DNA of 64,000 nucleotides, taken from Psilocybe azurescens (lineage: Eukaryota > Basidiomycota > Agaricomycetes > Agaricales > Agrocybaceae). Location of the stretch: assembly GCA_023853785.1 (NCBI GenBank), contig JAJIRX010000095.1, positions 248,001 to 312,000 on the forward strand, written 5' to 3'. Under the pieces are notes generated by a model, which worked only from the letters and a program-made list of their open reading frames with translations, was not told where the DNA came from and did no database searches. Below, piece after piece: positions 12,815 to 25,118 of this stretch (positions are counted from its first letter, which is position 1; every line of letters starts with the position of its first letter). Made by a program: the position numbers and the translations under genes.

Positions 12815-14824
12815 CTATTCGGCTCGCCGATGGTAATAATACAGCCACCACACCCCGCCTACTAGAAATATACACCATCCACCGGCTGCATGAAGCCAGT
12901 ATGGTAGGTTCTGGTAGGGCTCTACGCCGGGTGGTGGTTTTGTTAGAGGACTAGGAAGAGGAATATGTTGGCGCCGCCGAAGAGAAGTGAGGATAGGACT
13001 AGGCCTGGGGTGGGTTTGAATGTAATAGATGTCTTTGTCGTACCGTCTTCTTGATCTTCGTCTATGGGTGGAGCGCGCCGTAGTGATAGGTATAAAAGGC
13101 CAAAGGATATAATTGTGTTTATGACGGAAAGTGGATACGAAGTCTGCATGTGCCTCTATCAGTTATCGAGTGGATTTGCGTTCGTGTATTTATGATACTT
13201 ACAAGATTGAGAACAAAGTTATACGCGTCGCCAGGGGGAAGACTGAAAATAACAAGGTTGCAGACGGCCCAGTCTAACGAACAGTGTTTAGATTACGTTT
13301 CATGAAAGAGAAGGTACAGACTTACGTAGTCCCAGTCCGGCTAAAGGTGCTTTCGCTGGCCATCTTGACGCCCAGAATTTGCTGAATGGAAGAACTCCCT
13401 CTTCCCCAAGCGTCTGGTTAACGCGACCCTGTGAGAAGGACTACGATCGAAGAAGTTAAGACACGAGGCACACAAGACAACTAGAAACACAAACCACTGA
13501 AAGAACATTCCCTAATGCAGACAGGGCGATAAATACATTGAGAAACCTCTCAGTGCTGGGTCCCCAGACGTTTCGGAATAGAAGAGCGGCTACAAGCCTC
13601 CCGGAGCCTGTGATCTCCTCCTTACTAGCGGCAGCGAAGTAAGCGATATTACAGAATAGGTAAAATATAGTGACGGTGATGATGGCAGAGGACCTGCGAT
13701 CCTCAGCGTCTGTGCCGGGTCACGCATCTCGGATAGAGAATAGTTGGCATTACTGAAGCCGATATAAGACCAAATGACCTAGATATCACTTGCTCAATCA
13801 AAGAGAAGCCAAATAAGTTTTGATGTTGACGTACGTTGTACAAGCACGCACAGAGAACGTTCCGGCCGCTCTTCGAACCCTCCCACATCTTATCCCAGCT
13901 ATCGAAGTTTCCCGGACGCTCCACTCCTTCTTGCAGATTGCCGCCTAGAGCGAGGAAACCTGCACAGACGACGATGCATAGTATACCGATTTTGAGGGAT
14001 CCGAGAAAATTCTGTAATCGCAAACCCGAAGGGATATGAAGGCCATGCAGGAGCAACACGCCCGTCATGCACAAGAATGCGACCACTCTGACTGGAGAAA
14101 ATACGGAGGACGACGCTGGGGACGAAGGGGAGATTGACGCGACAGTATATTCGGCGAACACGAGACAGTTTCCAGCGGCGTATGCTACATGAGGTGATGA
14201 ATTATAGGTACCTCGGACGTAAGATGATGGTGGTAGTCACCGAGTAGAACGGCATTGGCTGCGTATATCGAGGTAATCAGACGTTTTGGTTTGGGAAACA
14301 GGTGTTCCAGGTAGTTCTTTTCGCCCCCATTTCGTGGAAGAGCCTAAAATGGATTAGTTAATAATAAGAGCAATATAAATGGTCAAGAGAGTGCATACCG
14401 TCCCCCAAATGATGTACACTTGCATCCCAGCCGATGCGATAACCGCCCCAATGATCCACATTACTCTGGAAATGGCATTGGATACTTGAATAAAATAGAC
14501 GACTACGATATACCAGCTCACAATGAAAGACCAACACTTCCGCTAAATCCCAATATGGTACTTGGTGTTGCGAATATTCTGTTTCACGGCTCAGAAATAG
14601 CAAGCTTGAATATTCTCCGAAAGAACTCACCCAGTGCCTATGATCCTATTGAATATTATGAATACAGCAGAAACGACTCCGATCTGTCTTTGTGGATGTC
14701 CAGTTTGGGGCAGAGCAGATTCGCTTGTTAATGTACCATATTCCTGCTCCCCCGAATTACTCAAAAGTGGTCGAATACTATCGCTGTTTCGACGATAGCC
14801 ATTGTTGGACTGGCTCTGGGGCAT
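12815..14824 (-). CDS. Amino-acid permease, high-affinity methionine permease (MUP1/MUP3) type
   Basis: This is an APC-superfamily plasma-membrane transporter importing methionine or a related amino acid. Family blocks seen in order are 'FIIFNRIIGTGIFATPSTIL', 'GAVIASAGMQVYIIWGT', 'LPRNGGEKNYLEHLFPKPK', 'AAGNCLVFAEYT', 'WSYIGFSNANYSLSEMRDP', 'IAYFAAASKEEITGSGRL', 'GRVNQTLGEEGVLPFSKFWA' and 'YPLSVINTIISFGLLYLSL'. Start: ATG at 14824, giving MPQSQSNNGYRR. First exons are 14631-14824, 14522-14578, 14399-14465, 14241-14343, 13835-14184 and from 13778 down; further introns follow. Two single missing bases are needed, near 13684-13696 ('GP/AIITVT') and near 12944-12956 before 'LTKPPPGVEPYQNLPYWL'. 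The second moves the stop from 12943 to 12815. Structure and splice sites are otherwise intact. Confidence 0.85.
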
Positions 14825-15263
14825 TCAGGATGTGCTGGTGAGCCAGTATACAGCGGGGAGAACAAGGAACAAAGTAGAGTTTGGCAGACGATGATTGATT
14901 GCACTAGGACTCCAACCATACCGGAAGACATGGTTGCGACTATTCACACATCGATGGCGTATTCATTACGAGCCTATGTTGGGTGCGTCACCTTTCGGGA
15001 CGATCAGCCTTTGTGATCCGTGATTAGATTATCTGATCCCGGTTATTTGTCTTCTTGGCCAAGACATCGCGTACTCGCCTCATGTAGTGTTTGGCTTGAG
15101 TTAAAGATAAGAAACTGCATTTATAGGAGAAGTATGGCAGTTTAATTAATCATTAGGGTATCATAGATAAGTGGCCATATTTACTAGTGCTGGATTACGA
15201 TTCTACGAAAGACGAAAGGCACGGGAGTACATAGTAGGTGTGAAAGGTTTGCAGGGTCGTAAT
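14825..15263. other. Intergenic between two minus-strand genes
   Basis: No open frame or repeat of note. It should hold the permease promoter and the 3' end of the small gene that ends at 15264. Confidence 0.4.
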
Positions 15264-15741
15264 TTAGTATATTATGGGCTTTCGACGGTAGCGCTCGATG
15301 TCGAAAACGTAGTACATGATATAGTCCCCATCCCTGTCGATTGGCGATGAAAAGTCTTCACTGTATATTTCCTTGTGCAGATCGCGAAGGACTTTGTAGA
15401 TGTATAGCTCCCTCTGTCGCCTGAAATATTGGTCGGGATGCTTTATTCGTATATCCTTGGATTTATCCCGGACTTCACGATCGAATTCCTTCAGTATGTA
15501 CACTACGGATGATAGGCCTCTAAGATCGGATAGGATAATATCTTTTGCTTGGATTCGTAATTTTGTCTGTAGTATAGAACCAATATTAGACACGGTGCAG
15601 TATACATGTCTGAGGGAGCATTCTCACGTCGAGTGCGCTGGGTAAATCAAAGTACATTTCCATCCATTCGCGCAGAAATGGCTTGAATGCCTGATGTGGG
15701 CTGTGTTTTCGTGTCCACTTTGGTTCCGGAGTAGTTGTCAT
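15264..15741 (-). CDS. Small two-exon hypothetical protein, 138 aa
   Basis: Exon 1 (15741-15628) begins with MTTTPEPKWTRKHSPHQAF and ends at a gtgag donor. The intron is 15627-15567 with a ctacag acceptor, and exon 2 (15566-15264) ends at a TAA stop. The join is phase 0 and gives 139 codons including stop. The protein is charged and helical-looking, with 'LREWMEMYFDL', 'RIKHPDQYFRRQRELYIYKV' and a tyrosine/arginine-rich end 'YVFDIERYRRKPIIY'. No signal peptide or membrane segment is seen. I do not recognise the family. The regular intron, clean frame and dense charged pattern argue for a real gene. Confidence 0.55.
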
Positions 15742-17260
15742 TTGATTTGCAGGAATACAGTCCACGTAGTCGGTATTTGAGTAAAGTAGATATTGGGTGC
15801 GCTGAGCTAGTAGCTGCTAATAATCCACCTCCGTGCGGGGTACTTGATGTGCCGAGGAGAGGTTTTGTGTGTTGTGGGCAACATGAGGATGTGCGGCATT
15901 TATGTTTTAGACGATGTGGACGAGCTTGTTGCTTAACACCCATGTTCAGGCTTTATTGTATTCCATATTTGCTCTTGTTCAATTGTGAATCAATTGTTAT
16001 GGTGAACAACGATGATGGTTGAATGATGGTCTATCCGACTGGAGTAAAGGTTTTTATTGATACTTTGATCAAATTGCCTTGTTCTCGTTGAGTGGCTGTA
16101 TTTGACGCTCTATACATGATGGACTCAATAAGAGTCAGTAACCAGGTTTTTCATTGCTATCATCTGATATAGACGCTCAGCTTACAGCTAACAAGGAGCG
16201 CCAATTTTGGAAAGTTCCTCTTGATGAAGTGATCAAATAAGGTTGATCAGCTATGAGATAGCGAAGACCGACTCGTGAGGACCCTGCGTGTCATAGACGC
16301 GCTGATTAGATTAGATACTCAGGGACGCTTCGTTTGTGCATCTTCGTATTCTCTCTTGCGCTTCGAAGCTTCTCGCTTAGCCCATTGGGCTAGTTGTGAT
16401 CTGTTCGTGTTGAGTCACTCTCACTTCTCATATAGCTCGCTGCTCATTACGCGTTAGGCTTTGCCTAGAACTCTTTTTTTCTTTTCCCAACCTCACCATT
16501 CTCATATATTTCCCTCTCCTTTGTTTTTCTTTCTTTCTAGTCTTTTTAGGCACTGTCTTCATAGTTTACTACTCACCCATTCCGGCTTGAGCTTGACCTC
16601 ATCCGAGTTTCAAATACCATTCGATTTCTGATGGCCCCCATGAGAGAAATTTGCGACAAAAACATTACTTTTTGCACCCAAGCCCTCGGCTACCTAAGTC
16701 TACATGAATTGCTGTGGACCCTCTGTATTTTCTCTGATTCGAGCGAGGCGTATAACTTAAAAAAGAACCTTAGGGCCGGTCACTGTTGCATACCACTGTC
16801 AAGCTAGGCCATTAATAGTGCATATAAGGACACAGGCGCCTACATATGCTTCTTGAGCGTTTTCATCTCTGGCACACTACGTACTCAGCGTTCATATAAT
16901 AGTTAAATTCTCTCCAGCAGCAAGTCAGCAGTCATCGCGAACATCATGACGCGGATACGGAACGGAGGATGCCGAGGCCCGGCCTGTGGATAATCACGGC
17001 CGTCGGGTTGGTCTGCAGGATGTGTGCTCCAGTTCCAATCAGTAGCTTATCTTATGCCCCTATTTTCACACCGTCTTATCTCTCTTGCTCTCTGGGCTAG
17101 ACCAACCGCGACTTCCCATCGTCGCTCTTTGATCTCCTAAGTTTCCTACGCTGTCTTGCTTATAACCAGGCAGGCATCTGAACTGCGACAGAAGTCCTCC
17201 CTGACCCTCATACTCTTCTGCTCGCTTGTTCTTTTAACCCAGCCAGCCCTATACACCATC
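15742..17260. other. Intergenic, upstream of uricase
   Basis: The stretch has short frames only. The small gene at 15264-15741 runs leftward and uricase rightward, so it is a divergent promoter region. Pyrimidine-rich tracts lie at 16470-16560 and 17080-17160. I see no RNA gene and cannot place regulatory sites with confidence. Confidence 0.35.
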
Positions 17261-18771
17261 ATGTCTGCATCATCCTCGAGCTTGAGTGAACTTACTGCTG
17301 CACGTTACGGAAAGACCAAGGTCCGCGTATTTCGCATCGTGCGTGAAGGCAAATGGCATCACATTGTCGAATACAATGTAGAGGCGCTTCTGGAGGGAGA
17401 GATCGCTACGAGGTGAGCATTGTTTTGTCGGTTTTAGTTCAGGCAGCAGAACAGCGCTCTGATCCTTGAATTTAGTTATACTCAGGCAGATAACTCTGTA
17501 GTCGTTGCTACTGATTCCAGTGAGAGCAATTTTGATTGCATCCTGTCATATGACTCCAGAATAGCTGACGTCTTCTCTGATCGTCAGTCAAGAACATTAC
17601 ATATTGTGCGTACAAGTCCAAACATGTCAACAACCCTCGCGACACAACCTAATCACCTGTTCGCAAACGCACCAAATATAGACCTAGCCAAAATCTCTCC
17701 ACACATCCTGAACGCCGAGAAGTTCGCGTTGCACCTAGCATCTTTTTTCGTCTCGAAATACGCACATATCTCGAAGGCGTTCGTTGAGGTCGAGCAGCTC
17801 CGCTGGACACGAGTCCATGTTGCCGGAGAGGAATCGCCTGAGGGTCATCCTCATTCGTTCTACAGAGATGGTGATGATAAGCGTATTGTGAAAGTCGAGG
17901 TTAGTAATGATTTTTTTGAATTTGTTTCGATGAAAAATGCTCACAAAATAATTGACGGTGGTAGGTCAATGGTACAGCTGGAAAGGATAAGCTTGTGGGT
18001 AAAGTAACAGCTGGAATCAGTGATCTCCTAGGTGAGCTTCAAATGTTGATCTTCCTCATCGAACCGAACCGATCCTTGACACTCTCAACTCTGAAGTGTT
18101 GAAATCCACTGGTTCGGCATTTGAGAACTTCTACCGGGACGAGTATACGACTCTCGTCGAGGTTAACGACCGCATCTTCTCCACCTCAATCGATCTGTCG
18201 TACACTTTCTCCGATATCCAGCTTGCCGCACCTATTGACGAGAAGAAACTCGAGTTTATCATCCCTCTCCAGAAGGGTGAGGCCGGGTATGCGGGGAGTG
18301 TATGGGACGAGGAGGTCCCGGCTCGTGCGCGAGCTGCTACCCTGGAGACGTTTGCGGTTGATGAGAGTGCTAGTGTCCAGGTGAGCGTTGGATGTATTTC
18401 TTATGTGAATTCGCTTTTCTGATGACCTCGTTTTACATTATAGGCTACATTGTATAAGATGGCGCAGAGAATTATTGCGGAGAATGCGACTGTGGATGCT
18501 GTGACTTATACCCTGCCGAACAAGCATTATATCCCTGTTGATATGAGGTATCTCGATGTTGACAACTTGACACCGTGAGTCCCTTTCTCCCTTCCCTTAA
18601 ATGCTCTTTTGATTCTGAGAGAATGCACATTAGATCAAAGGCCGAGGTGTTTGTACCTATCGCTGCTCCAAGGTACGATTAATTCTTGGTGTCCTCTAAT
18701 CTAATATAACTTTAACTGACGCTTCTGGTTGCTACAGCGGTCTTATTTCTGCCACAATTACTAGGAAATAA
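17261..18771 (+). CDS. uaZ: Urate oxidase (uricase)
   Basis: Uricase oxidises uric acid to 5-hydroxyisourate in purine breakdown and so releases nitrogen. Nine exons join to 981 nt, 326 aa: 17261-17412, 17476-17519, 17588-17605, 17688-17899, 17965-18031, 18097-18380, 18444-18574, 18634-18672 and 18738-18771. Motifs are 'ARYGKTKVRVFRI' (active-site Lys region), 'ALLEGEIATSYTQADNSVVV', 'ATDSIKNITY' (catalytic Thr), 'HPHSFYRDGDDKR', 'LKSTGSAFENFYRDEYTTL', 'ASVQATLYKMAQRI' and 'YTLPNKHYIPVD'. Exon 3 is only 18 nt. The C-terminus reads 'GLISATITRK', without the SKL-type peroxisomal signal of Aspergillus uricase, so a cytosolic enzyme or another targeting route is possible. No frameshift is needed. 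Confidence 0.95.
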
Positions 18772-19345
18772 ATAACATAGGATCGTGTCCACTGAAGACA
18801 AATTTTAATAAAATATATGACGACATAAGAATCCTCTTTCGCTGACGTCTCTACCTGGATAGATGGAATAGATATAGCTCGGTCGTGATAATTTACTGTG
18901 AGCACTCAAATCCAAATGACCGTTCAACGGATGCGAGCGAGCGAGCGATGCTATGTTTACAGCCGTTGTCTAAAGACAGCATTTATATTCGCTTTGATGG
19001 TATATTCTCTTTGCCCCTTCTCCTGTTTCTCAGTCTCAGTCCTGTTGGCCCTTATTTATTCCCTCGCACGAAACAGATCAAGAATAAGTATCTTCGGTGA
19101 TGCTTCTGTGCTCTTTACAATTGTACATATTATGAGCACATAACTCAAATTTAAACTGTGCGACTAACGTCCCAGCACGACGCGCTGATAATACGCTCTA
19201 TGGAGCCGGGGAAAGAGGGACAGGGCGCGTGACGACATTGACCCACGTGATTTTACCCCTTATTTGTCTGATGCAAACAGGAAAAATCGCGAACATTCCA
19301 CGACCCAAACTTTCTCCTCGTCGATTTCTTCCGCAACCACTTCCA
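18772..19345. other. Intergenic between uricase and Hsp10
   Basis: The uricase 3' region and Hsp10 promoter lie here. I see no gene, repeat or RNA. Confidence 0.4.
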
Positions 19346-19867
19346 ATGGTAGGTGCTAAGTTTATCGAAACGGAATCCACGTTATAACATTAATTTCACA
19401 TTTTCAGGCCGCTCAAGCTACTTTCAAGTCCATCAAGTCTCTTGTTCCCCTCTTGGACCGGGTTTTGGTTCAACGTTTCAAACCCGAGACGGTACGTGTG
19501 TTATGCTTGAACGAGGAAAGAATCTTCAACTCAGAGGCCATTCATTTTATAGAAAACTGCTACTGGAATCTTCTTGCCCACCTCTGCGACGAGTAACCCT
19601 CTGCCAGAGGCTACCGTCATCGCCGTCGGACCTGGCGCGCCCAACAAGGATGGCGTCGTCGTCCCTACCCAAGTGAAAGCTGGAGACCGCGTTCTCCTCC
19701 CCGGATGGGGCGGAAACTCCATCAAAGTTGGAGAGGATGTGCGTAGTGGCCTTCCCTTTCATTCTGTTGCGCATTCGCGTTCCTGTAGCTGATGACGTTG
19801 CCACGTATCTTTCCAGGAGTACTTCCTTTTCAAGGATGCTGAAATCCTCGCCAAGATCAAGGAGTAA
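19346..19867 (+). CDS. HSP10: Mitochondrial 10 kDa chaperonin (Hsp10/GroES)
   Basis: This is the co-chaperonin that caps Hsp60 during protein folding in the mitochondrial matrix. Exons are 19346-19348, 19408-19491, 19553-19738 and 19817-19867, giving 107 aa, the normal family length. Motifs are 'LVPLLDRVLVQRFKPETKT', 'GIFLPTSA' (start of the mobile loop region), 'EATVIAVGPGAPNKDG', 'VKAGDRVLLPGWGGNSIKV' and 'DEYFLFKDAEILAKI'. The first coding exon is the ATG alone, followed at once by a gtaggt donor. All introns are GT-AG and the frame is clean. Confidence 0.96.
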
Positions 19868-22559
19868 ATCTATTTGAATGTTTACACACCACCCTTCGCA
19901 TGCTTGCCTCTGTCGTTGGGGTGAGCGAGCAAGGGCACTTGCTGACAGCGCGTCAGCGTGTGTTCCTTTCCCGGCATTCCCCATTAAAAAAGTTTACATC
20001 TCTAGGACCTAATACGTCAGTTGCATTAATCTTATGTTCTCGCTCACATTGCATAGTAGTTTTATCTCGATTTTTCAATAACAAGCACCCCCACTCCTAC
20101 CGAACGTCCACCGCGAGTTGCAAATCGTGAAAATATCAATGTCGTTAATTGTTGGCACACTCCCGTCTGCCCAGCTTCTTATAAACTCTACGTGCTTCAT
20201 ATCATCGGAATCGACGTTCGGTGCTCTTCCTATCTTTTTGGCACTGTGACCGCAGTTGTGCAGGACGGATTGTTGTCCAATGCAGAGCTTATATCGCTTT
20301 CGCTCGGAAGGGCTCATGACATCACGTGCCCATTTTTTGCGAATTGTTTACAGCTGTATGCAAAAACCTAGGAACCTTTCGAAATTCCAGCTTGTGCGCC
20401 TGCGTTTGTGTAAAAATGGCTTTTGGTAGTTTGAACATACCATTATGATTATGGGAAGTTGCACCGCTTCAAACATCCGTGACGCAGGTTGTGGAACTAA
20501 TGCAGGACATTTACTAACTACATGGAGGACCTCACTTTTTGCCAGCGCAAAGCAAAGTCCATCTTGGAAGGATCTTCTGTAACATATATCAAGGATATGG
20601 AGCTTCGTGACTCTCTATTTGATGATGATCGTACAACCGGTGCTGTCTCTTGGGTTTTACCAATTCATATGTTAACCACGAGAAGCTCTTGCTATTTACA
20701 AGAACACTGGGCGTTGGATTCTTCGGGAGCATCTCGATGGCCATGAGTACCTTATCATTCTGTCTGTGCAAGGGTCCACGACCCCACCTGATGTATTTCA
20801 GTAACTACACGCGTTTTGGGTAGGTATTATGTCGTTGCTCTGAGCTCTGGCTTTCGAGTGGAATTAGAAGTCCGCCTATGTTTGTATTTTTGAGATAAGC
20901 CTGCCAAATGAAATCAGCTGTAACAAAATAGATCATTTTCTTGCCTGATTTTCTCCCTGTAAGGTTACAATTGATGAAATGCGAAGATATGTGTTTTTGA
21001 TATTCTTTGAGATATGCTACAGCTGTTAAATTATTTTACTCTTTTACTCAATATAGGTTCTCCCGGCGTTCTCGACGCCCCACAGATGCATACAAACGTG
21101 GCTTAGACGGGAAACAACCAGCTTGAGCAAATAAAAATATCGGTGGCACCGTGTATTGCCTAAATCATCGACGAAAGGCATAACTATAGTACGACTCTCA
21201 AAAGGAATGATGTACTCTATTAAATCTTTAATATACATTAACAACCACTCAATTGCACTCTATATATCGACGATGCTACTAAGATTGCGAGTGAACGCTT
21301 GCCCCAACCGTGAGCAACCGTGGTCACAGTGCGGTCAAGCCCTGTCTTATCACCACTCGGCGTCGGGGTCTGTTAAGGATCTCACCTGGCTCTTTTACTC
21401 TGCGTTCTGATGCTTTATAACGTGGTTTGAATCAGAAACATACTGCACTCAACTCAGGACCGATGCTTCATTCTGTTCACGCTCATACAAGGTGAAGCTA
21501 GAAGACTAATTTTTCTCTATCCGAACATCCGCCAGCTCCATCTGAGTGCATAGCGAGGTGTCGGACTGTGCCACTGGTGATTCTAATCTACGCCCACCAG
21601 TGTACGTATGGCTGGAGATAGAGGGACGGGAGCGTACTAGTACGCGGGTAGGTATTAAAGTGATTCAACTCTCACTTGCTAATTAGCGTGTTGAAAAGGG
21701 TATGTCTGGGTATGTCCGGGAGTGAATAATTGTCCGTGATAGTACCAAGTTTTCGATGCCTCAAATTTCATAAATTTGTCTGGTGTCGATTTGAGATCTG
21801 TTCAGGACTTCGTGCGAGTCATCGCGCTCCGTGCCCTCGAGGCTCAGGCTTCAGTGCCCTTTGCAGACAGGATTTGGGGGTTGACGTTAGGGTAATCATC
21901 TTATTTACATCGATAGTGATCCACCGCGAGAAAGAAGGCGTTTACTTTCTCCATTTACGTGCCACTGAGTGTAATGAATGCCCCGAAGTCAATCCCCAGA
22001 AGGTCGGAGAATGAAAATATGCGACTGGCTCAGCGTTCCGGAACTTGACATCCGTACATATCATCGAGTTGTCATCGAGAAAATCCAATCTGATAATCCT
22101 TGCTATGAAGACTCTACTGCGATATATATCTATCGTATTTTAAAGGTTGCGCTGTGATCGCGGTCCCGGAACTCAGCATCCGAATATTCTTTTGCAAGAT
22201 TTTCCTGCAGTCGAAACTGCGACCCACCAATGTCCAACGCGTCAAAAACACGACAGAAGAGGTTGAGTAGAGTCATTCGAGAAGACTTATAGCCAATGAG
22301 TATGTTTCTCGGAATTTCCTTCTTAACGCTATAAAAATTAGTTATTTGTCAGCCACTTCTGCAAAAAAAAAAAAATAGGGGGACGACAGGTTTGTCAACA
22401 ACGCCATTTGGGGCCTGCCAAAATAGAAGGTCACGTATAAGAACTCTCTAATTCTTTCTGAATGTACGCCACACGTCTCCTTCTGAAGGCTCTCTATCCT
22501 GACACTCACGCAACAGCGATCTCCGACTGTTAGCTTGTGGTCCCAAAGCTAGGCTCACG
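19868..22559. other. Long intergenic region, no supported gene
   Basis: Only short frames occur, for example 20522-20746 (74 codons, no known family). An A-rich run of 12 lies near 22364-22375. I see no tandem or inverted repeat and no RNA gene. The right end contains the promoter of the first MFS gene. Confidence 0.4.
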
Positions 22560-25118
22560 ATGAGTGGTACAGTCATGAATCGCGATGCTGTTCACAATAC
22601 GAACACCAGCACCCTTCAAAGCTCACAGTTCTCCAACGAAAAGAAAATGTGTCGGATCGAACACAATCACCCTCACGATCTTCGTCATCGTCAGTCGACT
22701 CGAGGTCCGTAGTGGCAAGAGGATGGTTGAAGTCATGTATAATAGTTTTGACGGTTACGGCGTCCATGGTCATCAATGTGCGTTATTATTTTTCTCTCAA
22801 ATCCCCGATAATTGTCCGTGCGTCTACATGCCGATTTATCGTTTTCTCGCTTTGTACCATTTTTGCGAAATTTGAATGATGTAGACGGGGAATACGACCT
22901 CAGTCTCGATAGCCCTTCCTACGATCGAGAAGGAGTTGAAGCTTGAGCCAGCAGACCTACAGTGGATCATGTCGGCCTACCCATTGAGTTCGGTGAGTAA
23001 GCTCGTGTCCTTCATATTCATAATAGCACCACTGATCTCCAGCTTCTCGCGTCATTCAACTCGTCTTAGGGATGCCTGTTTCTTGTCCTCGGAAGGGTTG
23101 CGGATTTATATGGGAGGAAAAGAACATTTTTGTTTGGATCGTTGGTATTGTCTGTATTCACTCTAGCTTGCGCATTTCCAACAGGTGAGTCTAGGATTAA
23201 ACTTGTTATTACACCTCTGAGATGGTGAGTTCTAGATATTGTGCCCCTTGATATTATGAGAGCGTTTCAAGGGATCGGTGCTGCTGCTACCATACCTGCC
23301 TCTGTGAGAAGTTACCACACAGTGCCTTTGTTAATATTACTGATTGACTGAATTAGCTCGGTATCCTGGCTCACGCGTTCCCGCCTTCTAGAGCTCGTAC
23401 ATTAGCCTTTGCAACGTTTGCAGCAGGCGCTCCGGTCGGTGCCGTTTTTGGTACCGCAGTAGGAGGTGTTTTAACAGAATACACCGCGTAAGTGCGTTTA
23501 TCTTTTTAACCGCCGAAAACGATGAATAATGTTAATTTCAATGGCTCCGTAGAAAAACGTGGCGTTCGTCGTTCTACCTTTTCAGCGGTTTGACGTTCCT
23601 CTGTTTCCTAGGCGGCCTGCTGTCTATCGACAATGATATCCCTTCTGATGAGAAGGATAAGCGGATCGACTGGATTGGAGCTTTCTTCGTTACAGGAGGG
23701 CTGATCCTCGTCGTCTTCGTTCTCAGTCAAGGAGAGGTTGCTCCACAGCAGTGGCGCACACCATGTTCGTTTTCATGTTTTCTTACGATCTTTGTCATCG
23801 GTGACCTTCTATCCTATAGATATTATCGCTCTTCTCATCATCGGTGTTATTCTCCTGATAATTTTCATGTTTTGGCAACGCTACTTGGAGACCGTACAAG
23901 ATGACCCCGATTCCCCGTATTCATGGTCTACGCCTCCGCCTCTGATGAAGCTCTCACTGTGGACGCGCGCTAACGGACGCTTTGCGGCTATGATGGCTAT
24001 TGCCTTTACGAACTGGTGTGCGTTCATGGCGTGGACGTATTGGGTCCAAGTTAGTCTTTCTTGCATCGTTTTTATATTAATTTTCCGACGTCTTCTACGG
24101 TTTAGCTGTATTACCAAAATTACTTGGGATATTCGGCGATGCAGACCGTTGTGCGTCTACTGCCAATGTTTATATCAGGAATAGCGTGCAACGTATTCGT
24201 CGGACTCATGGCCGCCCATGTCACTGTGATTTGGCTCGTCGGTACGCCGCACATCCCGCGGATTCGCTCGATATAGCTCTAACTGGACTTTCTTCACCAT
24301 TATCATGACAGCTATCGGAGCGGGGGCAACAGCATCAGCGTGTCTTCTCTTTGCGATCATTAGGCCTGGAACTACGTACTGGGCTTACGCGTTCAACGCC
24401 TCGTATTTATCGGTTATGGGCGCCGACTTCGTGTTTTCTGCTGGAACACTATTCATTGCGAAGTTCTCTCTACCTCATGAACAAAGTGTATCTGGTGCTC
24501 TCTTCAACACCATGACCCAAGTAGGTCCGCTTTGCTAGCTCCTATACAATCGTAAATTCGATGCTCACTGGCGGTATAGCTCGGCACAGCCGTGGGTGTC
24601 ACCGTGTCCACAGTTGTCTTTAACAATGTCAATGCCAAAATTGATTCCAACGAAGACAACATTTCTACATACCGCGCTGCACAATGGACAGCTTTCGCCT
24701 TTGGAGTTATAGGTACGTTCTCTCACTTTGCTCTCATGCTTCATCTTCCTGAGTCCTCGTTTGCTCACCATTCTCAATAGCTACGACATTGGGCATCGTA
24801 TTCTTCCGCGGCGTCGGCGTCGTCGGGCATCGCGAGACAAAATCTGACTCAATATCTCAGAGCGAAAATGGGTGCCCAACCACTACAACCGATGACCAGA
24901 CAATGGCTTCAAGAAATCCACTCACAGAGGCCGGATCGTCCATCCCCAGTCAATTCTTCGCAGGAACTATGTCTGACTCGACTACTACTTCATCGCACAT
25001 GGCGCTGGTTACACCGAAAAATGTATCGCCTGTGCTCTCTGTGGGTGCACCAAAAGATGATGACTTGGATGATACGGAGGAAGTTGGCAAGGAGAAGATC
25101 GTGAATGTAACGACATAG
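22560..25118 (+). CDS. MFS transporter, DHA2-type (14-TM H+ antiporter), copy 1
   Basis: A plasma-membrane exporter of the drug:H+ antiporter-2 type; substrate unknown. Eleven exons are 22560-22777, 22885-22992, 23070-23184, 23236-23303, 23357-23487, 23553-23764, 23820-24049, 24106-24241, 24312-24520, 24580-24712 and 24781-25118. With one added A in the A-runs at 22639-22647 they total 1899 nt, 632 aa. Motifs are 'VSIALPTIEKELKL', 'LVLGRVADLYGRKR' (MFS motif A region), 'RAFQGIGAAATIPAS', 'AGAPVGAVFGTAVGGVLTE' (motif C region) and 'WRSSFYLFSGL'. The start at 22560 is supported by the matching N-terminus in copy 2 (M..xV.NRDA). The tail after the last TM is long, polar and Ser/Thr-rich. It is the left member of a tandem pair. 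Confidence 0.88.

Noticed and set aside
17606..18007. Frameshift in uricase after 'KNITY'
   Set aside because: A GT-AG intron at 17606-17687 joins ITY-S-KISPHIL exactly and the whole gene then closes in frame.
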